From Puniceicoccales bacterium (GTDB taxonomy: Bacteria; Verrucomicrobiota; Verrucomicrobiia; Opitutales; UBA953), in contig JAIRPL010000007.1 of NCBI GenBank assembly GCA_031256995.1, positions 1-55,801 of the forward strand: a stretch of DNA of 55,801 nucleotides, written 5' to 3'. A model generated the notes under the pieces. The model was given only the letters and a program-made list of their open reading frames with translations. It was not told the DNA's origin and did not search any database. This document shows positions 38,619-47,050 of this stretch, one piece after another. Both the position numbers and the translations under genes were made by a program. Position 1 is the stretch's first letter; each line of letters starts with the position of its first letter.

Positions 38619-39857
38619 ATGACAACAGCAAGACACATCGTCCGCCCCAAAATACGCGGATACATTTGCGTATCCGCGCATCCCGAAGGGTGTGCGGAGA
38701 ACGTTCGCGAGCAAATCCGGTACGTTCAAGCCCAGAAGCCAATTCGCGACGCCCCACGCAATGTGCTGATCATCGGAGCCTCCACGGGTTATGGGCTGGC
38801 CTCGCGCATCGCCCTGGCCTTTGGCGCGAAGGCCTCCACCCTTGGCGTTTTTTTTGAAAAACCCGGCGAAAGCGACCGCCCCGCCTCCGCCGGTTGGTAT
38901 AACACCGCCGCATTTGAACAAGAGGCCGCAAAAGCCGGGATCAAGGCATGGTCCATCAACGGCGACGCCTTCACGCACGAAGTCAAGGCGGCCGCGCTGG
39001 ACATCATCCGCAAGCGGATGGGCAAGGTCGATCTCGTCATCTACTCGCTTGCCGCGCCGCGCCGCACGGACCCGGCGGACGGCCAAAGCTACCGTTCCGT
39101 CCTGCGCCCCGTCGGCCAGTCCTTCTCCTCCAAAACCCTGGACACCGACAAAAACGCCGTCGGTTTTGCGACCCTCCCACCCGCGACCGACGACGAAATC
39201 AAGGCCACGGTGAAAGTCATGGGCGGCGAGGATTGGGAGCTTTGGATGAACGCACTGGATGCCGCCGGACTTCTCGCCGAGGGCTGCAAAAGCGTGGCCT
39301 ACTCCTATCTCGGCCCCCAAGTCACATGGCCCGTCTACAAGGATGGCACCATCGGCCAGGCAAAGAAAGACTTGGAACGCGCGGCAAAACGCATCGACGC
39401 GCTGTTGAAATTCCATCGCGGGCAGGCGTTCATCTCGGTCAACAAAGCGGTCGTCACCCAAGCCAGCTCAGCCATCCCCGTCGTGCCGCTCTATATCGCG
39501 CTGCTCTTCAAGGTGATGAAAGCCAGGAACTTGCATGAGGGCTGCATCGAGCAGGCATGGCGCCTCTTCTCGACCCAGATGTACAACGAAAATTTCGTGG
39601 ATTTTGACGACGAAAGGCGCGCGCGCCTGGACGATCGCGAATTATCCCCGGAGGTTCAGACGGAGGTATTCGCACTTTGGCCCAAGATCACCACGGAAAA
39701 CCTCTTTTCCGAAACGGATTATGCCAGCTACCAAGTCGAATTCCTGAAGCTTTTCGGATTTGGGTTTCCCAACATCGATTACGAGACTCCCGTCACGCTG
39801 GACATCCCCATCCCCTCCATCCCGCCCGTCGCCACGGAAGCCGGACAGAAGGGATAA
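38619..39857 (+). CDS. fabV: trans-2-enoyl-ACP/CoA reductase, FabV type
   Basis: 412 residues. FabV reduces the enoyl double bond in the last step of fatty-acid elongation, using NAD(P)H; the family is known to be insensitive to triclosan. Signatures are the NAD-binding VLIIGASTGYGLASRIALAFGA, IYSLAAPRRTDPADG, and the catalytic Tyr-x8-Lys in YSYLGPQVTWPVYKDGTIG followed by the downstream Lys. The N-terminal RPKIRGYICVSAHPEGC fits the family. Length matches FabV (~400), well above FabI. It is divergent from the SOD gene and 90 bp ahead of an outer-membrane factor. Confidence 0.94.
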   Translation: MTTARHIVRPKIRGYICVSAHPEGCAENVREQIRYVQAQKPIRDAPRNVLIIGASTGYGLASRIALAFGAKASTLGVFFEKPGESDRPASAGWYNTAAFEQEAAKAGIKAWSINGDAFTHEVKAAALDIIRKRMGKVDLVIYSLAAPRRTDPADGQSYRSVLRPVGQSFSSKTLDTDKNAVGFATLPPATDDEIKATVKVMGGEDWELWMNALDAAGLLAEGCKSVAYSYLGPQVTWPVYKDGTIGQAKKDLERAAKRIDALLKFHRGQAFISVNKAVVTQASSAIPVVPLYIALLFKVMKARNLHEGCIEQAWRLFSTQMYNENFVDFDDERRARLDDRELSPEVQTEVFALWPKITTENLFSETDYASYQVEFLKLFGFGFPNIDYETPVTLDIPIPSIPPVATEAGQKG

Positions 39858-39947
39858 CCAAATGTCTGCCAACATTTTCCGCGGCATCCGCCGCCATCGC
39901 ATCGCACAAAACCGGCCCCCGCAATACTTGCCAATAAATCGACACAC

Positions 39948-41450
39948 ATGAACACGCGCAGCTATTTCCCCAAAAAACAGGCCAGGATGGCGGCACTCGC
40001 ATTCCTGCCCTCCCTGCTCCTCGCGGGCGGCTGTGCCGTCGGCCCGGACTATGCGCGCCCCGAAGTCCAGGAAACCCCGGAAAATTGGCGAAGCGCCGCC
40101 CCTGTTGACGCCCCGACAATCGCCAACACGGCCTGGTGGGAAATCCACAAGACGGAGCCGGAACTCGTCGCCCTCATTCACGCGGGCCTTGAAAACAACA
40201 AGGAAATAAAGATGGCGGTGGAGCGTCTGGCCCAGGCCCGCGCCTCCCTCGGCGGGGCCGGCGCCGCATACCTCCCAACCGTCAGCTATAACGGCGCGGC
40301 CTTCCGCGGCGACCCGCGCACCTTCTCCGCCTCCTACCAAAACGGTTTCACGGCCGCCGGGGCAATCAACTGGGAATTGGACCTCTGGGGGCGCATACGC
40401 CGCCTCAACGAATCCGCTGCCGCCAGTTACTTCGCCACGGCCGAGAACAAAAACGCCGTGGTGCTCGCCCTCGTCGCCGACATCGCCACAGGCTACTTCA
40501 ACCTGCGCACGCTCGACAAACAGGTCGCCATCTCCGAACAAACCGCGTCCACGCGGGAGGAAGCCTTGAAAATCGCCAAGGCCCGTCTCAAGGAAGGCAT
40601 CGGCAACGCCATCGACGCCCTGCAAGTCGAGGCGGATGCGCTCTCCGCCCGCACGTCCGTCGTCAACTTCAAGGAAGCCGTCACCCTTCAAGAAAATGCC
40701 CTGTGCCTGCTGCTTGGCCGCGCCCCAGGCCCGATTCTCCGCGCCAAGGACACCCGGCCCAAGGACATCTGGCAGTCATTTCCCGCCAGCGCCAGGCAGG
40801 TCGTCCCCGCGGGACTTCCCGCCGACCTGTTGCGGAACCGCCCCGACTTGCGCGCGGCCGAGCGCAACGTTTGCGCCGCCAATGCCCAGATCGGCGCCGC
40901 GATTGCCAACTACTTCCCCAAGGTTTCCCTCACCGGCACCCTCGGTTTTTTCAGCCCGCAACTGAAAGGCCTGTTCGACCACGCGGGCACCCAGGGCGGC
41001 GGGAGCCTGCTCGGCCCGCTCTTCGACGGTTTCGCCACGTACCACACCGTGAAAGGCGCCGAGGCGCGCACCCGCGAGGCCGTGCTCGCCTTCCAGCAAA
41101 CCGCGCTCAACGCGTTCCGCGAGACGGATAATGCGCTCTCCACCCTCCACACCTCCCGCGAACGCCTCGGCCTTTTGCAAAAACAAGTCGCCGCGCTGGA
41201 CGAGGCGCTCAAGAAAATCCGCGCCTCCTATGACGCCGGAAAGATCGCCCTGCTCCCCGTGCTTGACGCCGATCGCACATTGTTCTCCGCGAAACTCGCC
41301 CTGGTTTCCGCCCAAAACGAGGAGCAGGCGGCCTTCGTCAACCTCTACAAATCCCTTGGCGGGGGCTGGCGCACGGCCGATTTGAAACTCCCCGTCATCA
41401 ACGCCAACGGCGGCCTCTCCGAGCCCCCACCCGCCACCGTCACCCCCTGA
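39948..41450 (+). CDS. TolC/NodT-type outer-membrane efflux factor (lipoprotein)
   Basis: 500 residues. The N-terminal lipobox is LAGGC (Cys29), followed at once by AVGPDYARPEV, the hallmark opening of NodT/OprM-family outer-membrane factors. Two long repeats of the TolC fold are visible, each with a coiled-coil helix pair (LIHAGLENNKEIKMAVERLAQARA, later LPADLLRNRPDLRAAERNVCAANAQIG), and the second half contains FRETDNALSTL. Such trimers form the channel-tunnel of RND or MFS export systems. No pump or adaptor gene adjoins it; the nearest adaptor-like protein is the TIR fusion at 44.0 kb, on the other strand. A bidirectional terminator follows. Confidence 0.9.
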   Translation: MNTRSYFPKKQARMAALAFLPSLLLAGGCAVGPDYARPEVQETPENWRSAAPVDAPTIANTAWWEIHKTEPELVALIHAGLENNKEIKMAVERLAQARASLGGAGAAYLPTVSYNGAAFRGDPRTFSASYQNGFTAAGAINWELDLWGRIRRLNESAAASYFATAENKNAVVLALVADIATGYFNLRTLDKQVAISEQTASTREEALKIAKARLKEGIGNAIDALQVEADALSARTSVVNFKEAVTLQENALCLLLGRAPGPILRAKDTRPKDIWQSFPASARQVVPAGLPADLLRNRPDLRAAERNVCAANAQIGAAIANYFPKVSLTGTLGFFSPQLKGLFDHAGTQGGGSLLGPLFDGFATYHTVKGAEARTREAVLAFQQTALNAFRETDNALSTLHTSRERLGLLQKQVAALDEALKKIRASYDAGKIALLPVLDADRTLFSAKLALVSAQNEEQAAFVNLYKSLGGGWRTADLKLPVINANGGLSEPPPATVTP

Positions 41451-41489
41451 GGCCATCACCGCCCGCAAACGCATTTCCCCAAAAAACAC

Positions 41490-41520
41490 CGGGACGACCA
41501 CATGGTCGTCCCGATTGTTT
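41490..41520. terminator. bidirectional terminator between convergent genes
   Basis: A 10-bp perfect stem (CGGGACGACC paired with GGTCGTCCCG) with loop ACAT. TTGTTTT follows on the plus strand, and the plus-strand AAAAAACAC before the stem gives a T-rich tail on the minus strand. It serves the outer-membrane factor gene and the HAD gene. Confidence 0.88.
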
Positions 41521-41573
41521 TCCCAAGGCAGGGGTGCCTTGCGGCAAACGTTAAAAAAGCCCGCCGCGATGCA

Positions 41574-42251
41574 TCACGCCCCCATCAAGCTGCGGACAGT
41601 GCCGGAAGAAACCATGTCAAGGCGATGGACAACCAGCGTGGCGCCAGCGGCGGCAAGAAGGGACTCGGGATTCGTTGTGGCGACGGCGACGACCTTGAAT
41701 CCGCCAGCCAACCCCGCCTCAATTCCCACAAGGGCATCCTCAAACACCACGCCACGCCCCGGCGCGCAACCGACGCTCGCGGCCGCCTTCAGGAAGACTT
41801 CCGGCGCGGGTTTCCCGGCCGTCACATCCTTGCTGGAAACAATGCCCTGAAACAAGCCTTCCAGCCCCAGGATGCGGATGCCCAGTTCAATGTTTTCGCG
41901 ATGCGTCGAGGAACCGACGGCGCAGGGAATCTTTTCGCAATTCAGCCCCCCAAGCAAATCGCGCACCCCAGGCAAGAGAACAAGTCCTTCTGACGCAATG
42001 ACTTCGCGATAAAGTTCCTCCTTTCGCGCACCAAGGCGCGCAATGCCGGCATGGTCCGTCTCCACGGCCCAGCCAAGGATGTGCGGGATGATATACTCAT
42101 TTTTCCGCCCAAAACCTTTCTTGAAATGCCCCTCTGGCAGCGGAAGACCTTCCTCGCTGGCAAGCAATTCCCAGCTGCGCGCATGGGCGGAGGAAGAGTC
42201 AACAATGACCCCGTCCCAGTCAAAAATGGCGGCAAAAGCATTGGCGTTCAT
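41574..42251 (-). CDS. HAD-family phosphatase/beta-phosphoglucomutase-like
   Basis: 225 residues from the ATG at 42251 (MNANAFAAIFDWDGVIVD). HAD motifs are in order: motif I DWDGVIVDSS with the nucleophilic Asp and acid/base Asp, motif II VGSSTHRENIEL, the Lys in SSKDVTAGKPAPEVFLKAA, and motif IV VFEDALVGIEAGLAGGFKVVAV. The helical cap between motifs I and II and the SxxAHxxSW region make it a subclass I HAD similar to beta-phosphoglucomutase or small sugar-phosphate phosphatases. The substrate is not certain. A VOC gene lies 64 bp upstream on the same strand. Confidence 0.87.
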   Translation of the reverse strand: MNANAFAAIFDWDGVIVDSSSAHARSWELLASEEGLPLPEGHFKKGFGRKNEYIIPHILGWAVETDHAGIARLGARKEELYREVIASEGLVLLPGVRDLLGGLNCEKIPCAVGSSTHRENIELGIRILGLEGLFQGIVSSKDVTAGKPAPEVFLKAAASVGCAPGRGVVFEDALVGIEAGLAGGFKVVAVATTNPESLLAAAGATLVVHRLDMVSSGTVRSLMGA

Positions 42252-42315
42252 CGGCTTCGGAAAATGTGTTGTTGGCAAAAAAATGGCACATGGGTGGCAA
42301 CGGCATGCCGCGCGG

Positions 42316-42705
42316 CTAGCCCAGCAGCGGTTTCGCGCGACGGACAAGCTGAAGCGGGACCCCCCAAGGGTCGCGCAACATCGCCAGGACATCGCCGGCG
42401 GGCGTTGCCGTCGGAGACTCCACGACAACGGCCCCGGCGGCCTGCAAACGCGCGCAATCCGCATCAAGATCCTCGGAAAGGAAGGCAACATGCAGCACGA
42501 GCGGACTTTGCATGGGGTAGTCGGGAACAGGCGCCGCGGCATTGTTGTAAATTTCAAGGACAACACGCCCCGCCTTGTCGGCAAGGAAACGGGCCTGCGA
42601 GGGGCCATTTGACGCGCGCGCCACCACAAAACCAAGGTGATCACAATACCACTCGGCAGCCATCGCGGGCGCGGGATGTTGGAACGCAAGATGCTCAATT
42701 ACCAT
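42316..42705 (-). CDS. VOC-family (glyoxalase/bleomycin-resistance fold) protein
   Basis: 129 residues from the ATG at 42705 (MVIEHLAFQHPAPAMAAEWY). The vicinal-oxygen-chelate fold is seen as two beta-alpha-beta-beta-beta modules: IEHLAFQHPAPAMAAEWYCDHLGF and LHVAFLSEDLDADCARLQAAGA. Candidate metal ligands are the His of EHLAFQH, the Glu of VVLEIYNN, and the His of VLHVAF. Members include glyoxalase I, dioxygenases and antibiotic-binding proteins, so the substrate is open. It is probably co-transcribed with the HAD gene downstream and divergent from the lipoprotein gene at 42814. Confidence 0.8.
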   Translation of the reverse strand: MVIEHLAFQHPAPAMAAEWYCDHLGFVVARASNGPSQARFLADKAGRVVLEIYNNAAAPVPDYPMQSPLVLHVAFLSEDLDADCARLQAAGAVVVESPTATPAGDVLAMLRDPWGVPLQLVRRAKPLLG

Positions 42706-42813
42706 GCCCCGCACAATGTTCCCACCACCCGGCATGCGCAAGCACAGGTCAAAAAACGGCGCACATTTTAATCCTTGCCCGCGCATGGTCGCACGCAATC
42801 TTCAGCCAGCAGC

Positions 42814-43788
42814 ATGCGTCGCCTCAATTTCAGCCTCCGACACGCCATCACCCCTGCCCTGCTGACACTCGTCGTGTCCCTCACAGGATGCCCGGACAAG
42901 GTTGCCGCCCCTCCCTCGGCCTATACCGGCCCCCTTTCCGACACCAACGCCATATACGTCCACGAATTCTACGGCTCCGAGTCCGGCTCGCCATCGTCCG
43001 TCCTGCTGGACATCAATGGCGACCGGATTTTTGACATCGGGGTCTCCCTGCGCGACGCCACCAGCATCGCCTCCATCCGGGATGTCAATCCACAGGACAA
43101 ATCCGCGTCGCCCCCGGGCGAGCTTGCGCGCGCCTACCGCCCCAATGGCGCGACTCCGGCGAAAGCCATCCTCAATCTCGCAACCGACCTCGCAACCGCC
43201 CCCACCCAAACCGACCTCGACTCCTACCGGCGCGGGCATCTTTCCGCCGACGCCGCCTGGCGCCTTGCGGCCAAGTTGCGCCTTTGCGCCGACGAAGCCT
43301 TGCGCATCCGCGTCATCCAGGCTGCCGAACTTTCCCTTAACAACAACGACGTTCGCGCCGAACAATCTGCCTTCATCCTCGCCGGCCTCGGTAATCACGG
43401 CATGGAAGCCCTGGGGCGCGTCCTCTCAAAAATCGCCATTGCGCCCCAGACCGAGGAACCCGCCGCCACCACGCGCCGCCGCGCCGCCGCCGAGCACATT
43501 TCCACGGTCCTCGCCGCAACACCCGCAAGCATCGCTGCGGCAAGAAACGGAATCCGCGACTTTCTCTCCCAGAATCGTTCTTGGGAATACATTCAGGACC
43601 GCCTCTTCGCCGCCATGCGCCACGAGATCTATCGTAACGCCAACGAGTTCGATGCCGCATTTTCTGAAAGCCTTGCGGAAATCCGCAAAAAACGTCCCGA
43701 CTTGCAGACACAAATTCTCCGCCTCCGGACCCACGTCACACTGCGCACCTCCCCGCATGTGCCCGCCACCGCAACCCGCCGCCCATGA
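42814..43788 (+). CDS. helical lipoprotein of unknown function
   Basis: 324 residues from the ATG at 42814 (MRRLNFSLRHAITP), a lipoprotein signal with lipobox LTGC (Cys26). The first part of the mature protein contains DTNAIYVHEFYGSESG and LLDINGDRIFDIGVSLRDATS. The rest is alpha-helical and Ala/Arg-rich (SADAAWRLAAKLRLCADEALRIRVIQAAEL, AEQSAFILAGLGNHGMEALGRVL), somewhat like ARM/HEAT repeats but not obviously related to the LTDQ-type units at 6.4-12.4 kb. No catalytic motif. Its stop overlaps the next start by 4 bases (ATGA), suggesting translational coupling to the Cys-rich peptide. Confidence 0.7.
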   Translation: MRRLNFSLRHAITPALLTLVVSLTGCPDKVAAPPSAYTGPLSDTNAIYVHEFYGSESGSPSSVLLDINGDRIFDIGVSLRDATSIASIRDVNPQDKSASPPGELARAYRPNGATPAKAILNLATDLATAPTQTDLDSYRRGHLSADAAWRLAAKLRLCADEALRIRVIQAAELSLNNNDVRAEQSAFILAGLGNHGMEALGRVLSKIAIAPQTEEPAATTRRRAAAEHISTVLAATPASIAAARNGIRDFLSQNRSWEYIQDRLFAAMRHEIYRNANEFDAAFSESLAEIRKKRPDLQTQILRLRTHVTLRTSPHVPATATRRP

Positions 43789-43985
43789 CTGCGGAAACCC
43801 TCGTCATCGCACTACTCGTCAGCGTGGCCGTCTTTTTCACCGCACGGCACGCCTGGCGTCTCTGGCAGGCCAAGGGTGACTCCTGCAACTGTGGTTGCGC
43901 CGGATGCGGCACCCTGTTGAACCTCCGGGACACCGCCTCCGCCCTCAAAAAGAAAAACAAAACGCGCGATCCCGAACCCCGTTGA
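43785..43985 (+). CDS. small Cys-rich membrane protein, FeoB-associated type
   Basis: 66 residues. One N-terminal hydrophobic span (TLVIALLVSVAVFFTARHAW) is followed by a Cys cluster (CNCGCAGC) and a Lys-rich tail. This layout resembles the FeoB-associated Cys-rich membrane proteins, thought to help ferrous iron transport, in which a single span precedes a Gly/Cys-rich stretch. No feoA or feoB gene is present nearby, so the link to iron is only by family likeness. It overlaps the upstream lipoprotein by 4 bases and converges on the TIR gene. Confidence 0.6.
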   Translation: MTAETLVIALLVSVAVFFTARHAWRLWQAKGDSCNCGCAGCGTLLNLRDTASALKKKNKTRDPEPR

Positions 43986-43999
43986 CGGGTCGCACCCCA

Positions 44000-45655
44000 T
44001 CAGCGCCCAATTTCGACAGTGACTGGGGAACCAGGGCGCAGACGCGGAGGAAGGGGGGATTCGATATCAATTTCGACGGAATGTAACGGGGAAAGCCCGG
44101 AAATCTCCTTCCCCATGGGTTCGATTTTGGTGATTTTTCCCGTGAAAGCGCCGGCGACGGAAGTGGCGGTCAAAACAACCGGCCCGCCTTCCGTGACGCG
44201 GGAAAGATCCGCGCCGGAAACGGTGAGCGTGGTTCCAAGCCGGAGCGGTGTGGGGGCTATCCGAAAGAGCACCTCGCCGGGGGCATGCACGACCTGCCCG
44301 ATCTCGAGGGAGCGCTTCAAAACAAGCCCATCCACCGGCGCGGCCAGCAGGATCTTCTCAAGGGCGCGCTCGGCATCCCCAAGCCCTTTGCGCCGCTCTT
44401 CAAGGACAGTCTTCGCAAGACCAAGAGTGCTGCGCGCATCGTCAGCGGCGGCAATGGCGCGCTCCCAATCCGATTGCGAAGGCGCCATCCCGGCAGTCTC
44501 CTCGCGCCGCGCCTGGTTGCGCCGCACAACAGCCTCGGAGGCGGCAAGGAGCTTCTCCGCCCCCTCCACATTCTTCATGGCACGCTCCAACTCCTCACGG
44601 GCATTGGCGATCTTTTGCGTCTGCTCCTTGGAATCAAAACGGGCAAGCACCTGCCCGCGTGTCACTGTATCTCCCTCGCTTGGACGAATTTCCACGACAA
44701 CCCCGGAAATCCCCGCGACAACCTCGACCTCTCCAAGCGCACGCAAAACGCCGGAAAACCGCAGCGGGGCGGCAACACCCGCGCCTCCGTCAACAACGCC
44801 CGTCGCAGGGAACGCGGGCGGAAGCGTGGCGGATGATGACCTTTCCAGGGCAGGCGCGGTGGCGGCGGCACTCGACGTTGCGGTGGAGACAGGCGCGGGA
44901 ACCTGCGCGGGAAAACGTGGGACGGAATCCCGCGCGGCACCTGCGTCGGCAAAAACGGCAGGCGTTTTGCCGGCGGCAAATCTCGCGGCATCCGCCTTGC
45001 GCTCCAATTGGCGACTGGCACCCAGCTCACGCAACCCGCTGCCAAGGCTGGCAGCATCAAAATACCAAAGGCACCCGATCGCCACAAAAACGGCAATGAT
45101 GACAAGCGCCGCGACAACCTGCCCTCCCCTCCGCACGGGGACGTCCTCCTCCTCGGATTCCATCCCGACATCATCCCAGCGGGGCGGCGCATCGGAAGCC
45201 ATCGCGGCAACATCAGGCGTCCCCAAAGAGGCCGCGGATTTCGCAAGATACTTCACAAGATTGCGTGTGATCTTTGCAAATGTGACCTGCGGATTGGGAA
45301 ACGCCTCCATCCAGTCAAGACCCTGCCAATTCGGGGCATACGACGTGTCCTTTGCCAGGGGTTTCAGACGAAATGGAAAAATCGGACGCCCCATCTCAAT
45401 GGCCGTGGAAACCTCCTCATAAACAGGCGCGGAGGCCCCGTGCACGCCATCGGCAAAAACCGCGAGAAGGACACGGGATTCACGTATCGCGGGCGGAACG
45501 GCATCCTTCCAAGGCACCCCTTGCGGCAAGTCACGAAAAGCGGCAAAACAACGCACCCCGCGCCGCTCAAGCCAGACGAGAAGAGCCTCGGCAATTTTTC
45601 GCGCACCGGGCGGATGGCTGATAAAAACGTCGTAAGTCACAGACAGCGAAAACAA
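44000..45655 (-). CDS. TIR domain - membrane span - HlyD/MacA-type adaptor fusion
   Basis: 551 residues; the frame is bounded upstream by a TGA at 45664-45662, so it must start at a TTG (45655) or at the GTG at 45640 giving MTYDVFISH. Residues 7-135 are a TIR domain: box 1 YDVFISHPP, box 2-like RDLPQG, and APVYEEVSTAIEMGRPIFPF, where Glu81 aligns with the NADase Glu of SARM1 (WVHKEI). Residues 179-198 are one span, with arginines before it, so the TIR end should face the cytoplasm. Residues ~298-551 form a periplasmic adaptor: lipoyl-like halves (GVVVEIRPSEGDTVTRGQVLARF; AAPVDGLVLKRSLEIGQVV), a ~90-residue coiled coil between them, and a beta-barrel end. No transporter gene adjoins it. Role unknown; signalling across the membrane or stress-triggered NAD cleavage are guesses. 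Confidence 0.85.
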   Translation of the reverse strand: MFSLSVTYDVFISHPPGARKIAEALLVWLERRGVRCFAAFRDLPQGVPWKDAVPPAIRESRVLLAVFADGVHGASAPVYEEVSTAIEMGRPIFPFRLKPLAKDTSYAPNWQGLDWMEAFPNPQVTFAKITRNLVKYLAKSAASLGTPDVAAMASDAPPRWDDVGMESEEEDVPVRRGGQVVAALVIIAVFVAIGCLWYFDAASLGSGLRELGASRQLERKADAARFAAGKTPAVFADAGAARDSVPRFPAQVPAPVSTATSSAAATAPALERSSSATLPPAFPATGVVDGGAGVAAPLRFSGVLRALGEVEVVAGISGVVVEIRPSEGDTVTRGQVLARFDSKEQTQKIANAREELERAMKNVEGAEKLLAASEAVVRRNQARREETAGMAPSQSDWERAIAAADDARSTLGLAKTVLEERRKGLGDAERALEKILLAAPVDGLVLKRSLEIGQVVHAPGEVLFRIAPTPLRLGTTLTVSGADLSRVTEGGPVVLTATSVAGAFTGKITKIEPMGKEISGLSPLHSVEIDIESPLPPRLRPGSPVTVEIGR

Positions 45656-45769
45656 GATTGTTCACAAACGAATGCCATATGCACAGGATGAGGAAAAGGT
45701 GCCCCGCCCACCCCGTCTCAGCAAGAACGAAATCCTCCATGCAATACCCCGTATCCAGTGCCATCAGGA

Positions 45770-45965
45770 GATGGAGCTGACGAAAGAGCTTGGAAACAAA
45801 CGATGCAGGCATGGAAGCCGGCCATCCCCGACACGATTTGAGTAACCAAACGTGGAACCCGCTTGTCCCGTACCCGCTTGGATAAAGAGGACAATGGGGA
45901 GATATGGCGAAAGGCATGCGATGTTCCGTGCCGCACAAAAGGAAATTCGACACAAAAACACATCT
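45770..45965. repeat. diverged dispersed repeat, copy 2
   Basis: Aligns by eye with 20460-20660 in the same orientation. Blocks in common include GAAACAA, GGAAGCCGGCC against GGAATCCGGCT, the TTTGAG block, and ATAAAGAGGACAATGG against ACAAAGAGGGTAATCG. Neither copy holds an intact frame. Confidence 0.4.
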
Positions 45966-47016
45966 GGCCGTGGATGCTCATGCAAGCCGTTCCGAGTCGC
46001 CGTCACGGCAGGTCCGTTGCGGATTGCACACAGGCTGGGGCGTTGACCAAAAACCTTCCCGCCGGATGCCCAATTTCCGACAAATGCCCAATTGCCACAA
46101 AGGCTGTGACACCACCGTGGTCGTGGCGGAGGCGCAAAGCCTCGGCATCACATGAAAAGCCTCGGCACGGAAAAGGTCATCCCACCAAAAAAACCGCGTC
46201 CACCCGCGCCCGCAGAACCGCTATCTCCACAAATTGCGGCATTTGGCTGGAAACATCTTTTTGAAAATTCAAAAAACGGCGCGCAATTGCCGCACATTAT
46301 CTAAAAAACGCCGCCAGTTACGCCGCTGTCTCGCGGCCGCCCAAATCTGTTTTCGTTCTCTTTGAGTCACTATCTCGTGACAGCGCTGCCAGAATGTATC
46401 GTGGGAACGGGAAATGCGAAGTGGGAGGATTGCTCCAAAACAAGAGGATCTTTGAGGAAGCAATTCTAAAAAAATGGAATGGTGCGTTCCCCAAATTTAT
46501 CAAACATATCCAAGGATGAGGCAGATGTCTTATTTATGCGATTCGGCGCAAACTTATCCAACGGGCACGCATGGACACAGCGGCAATTTTTCGTCCTACC
46601 GTGGAAAAAAACAAAGAAAAGAACAACGCACATGATTCATGACAGGCATATTGGTTTGAAAACCTGATGGCAGATCAGATTTGTCGCATTGGATTCACTG
46701 AGTACGATTTATGTCATTTCCGCAGAAATCCGCAGAAAGATACCATTAGCAATGGGATCTTGGAACGTTTTGCATCGAAGGAGAACAACAGGAATTTTTT
46801 CCCATCATCTCCGATCATTTCCTGAAGATGCTCGCGTCAAGGAAAGAGATACAAATCTGCGCACCCCTGGTTTTAGTTGTGCACGAACAACAGCCGCATT
46901 CTCAAAGAACGAACGATTTTCCATTGAAAAAAAATGAGAACAAAGAATGCGTTGAAACCAATGGCAATTCCCCAACTGAAACACCCATAATAAGAAAATG
47001 TTAATTGCGACTATTC

Positions 47017-47050
47017 GTTTCAATCCACGCCCGCTCTTTCGAACCAGACG
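47017..47050 (-). repeat. lone sequence resembling a type I-C CRISPR repeat end
   Basis: On the minus strand the segment ends GGGCGTGGATTGAAAC, identical to the 3' end of many type I-C repeats. The upstream half (TGGTTCGAAAGAGC) does not preserve the usual hairpin stem. No second copy was found at a repeat-spacer distance on either side. It could be a remnant of a lost array or chance. Confidence 0.35.

Noticed and set aside
38403-39461. A 352-codon minus-strand frame opposite fabV
   Set aside because: Shadow of FabV; no signal, domain or sensible composition.
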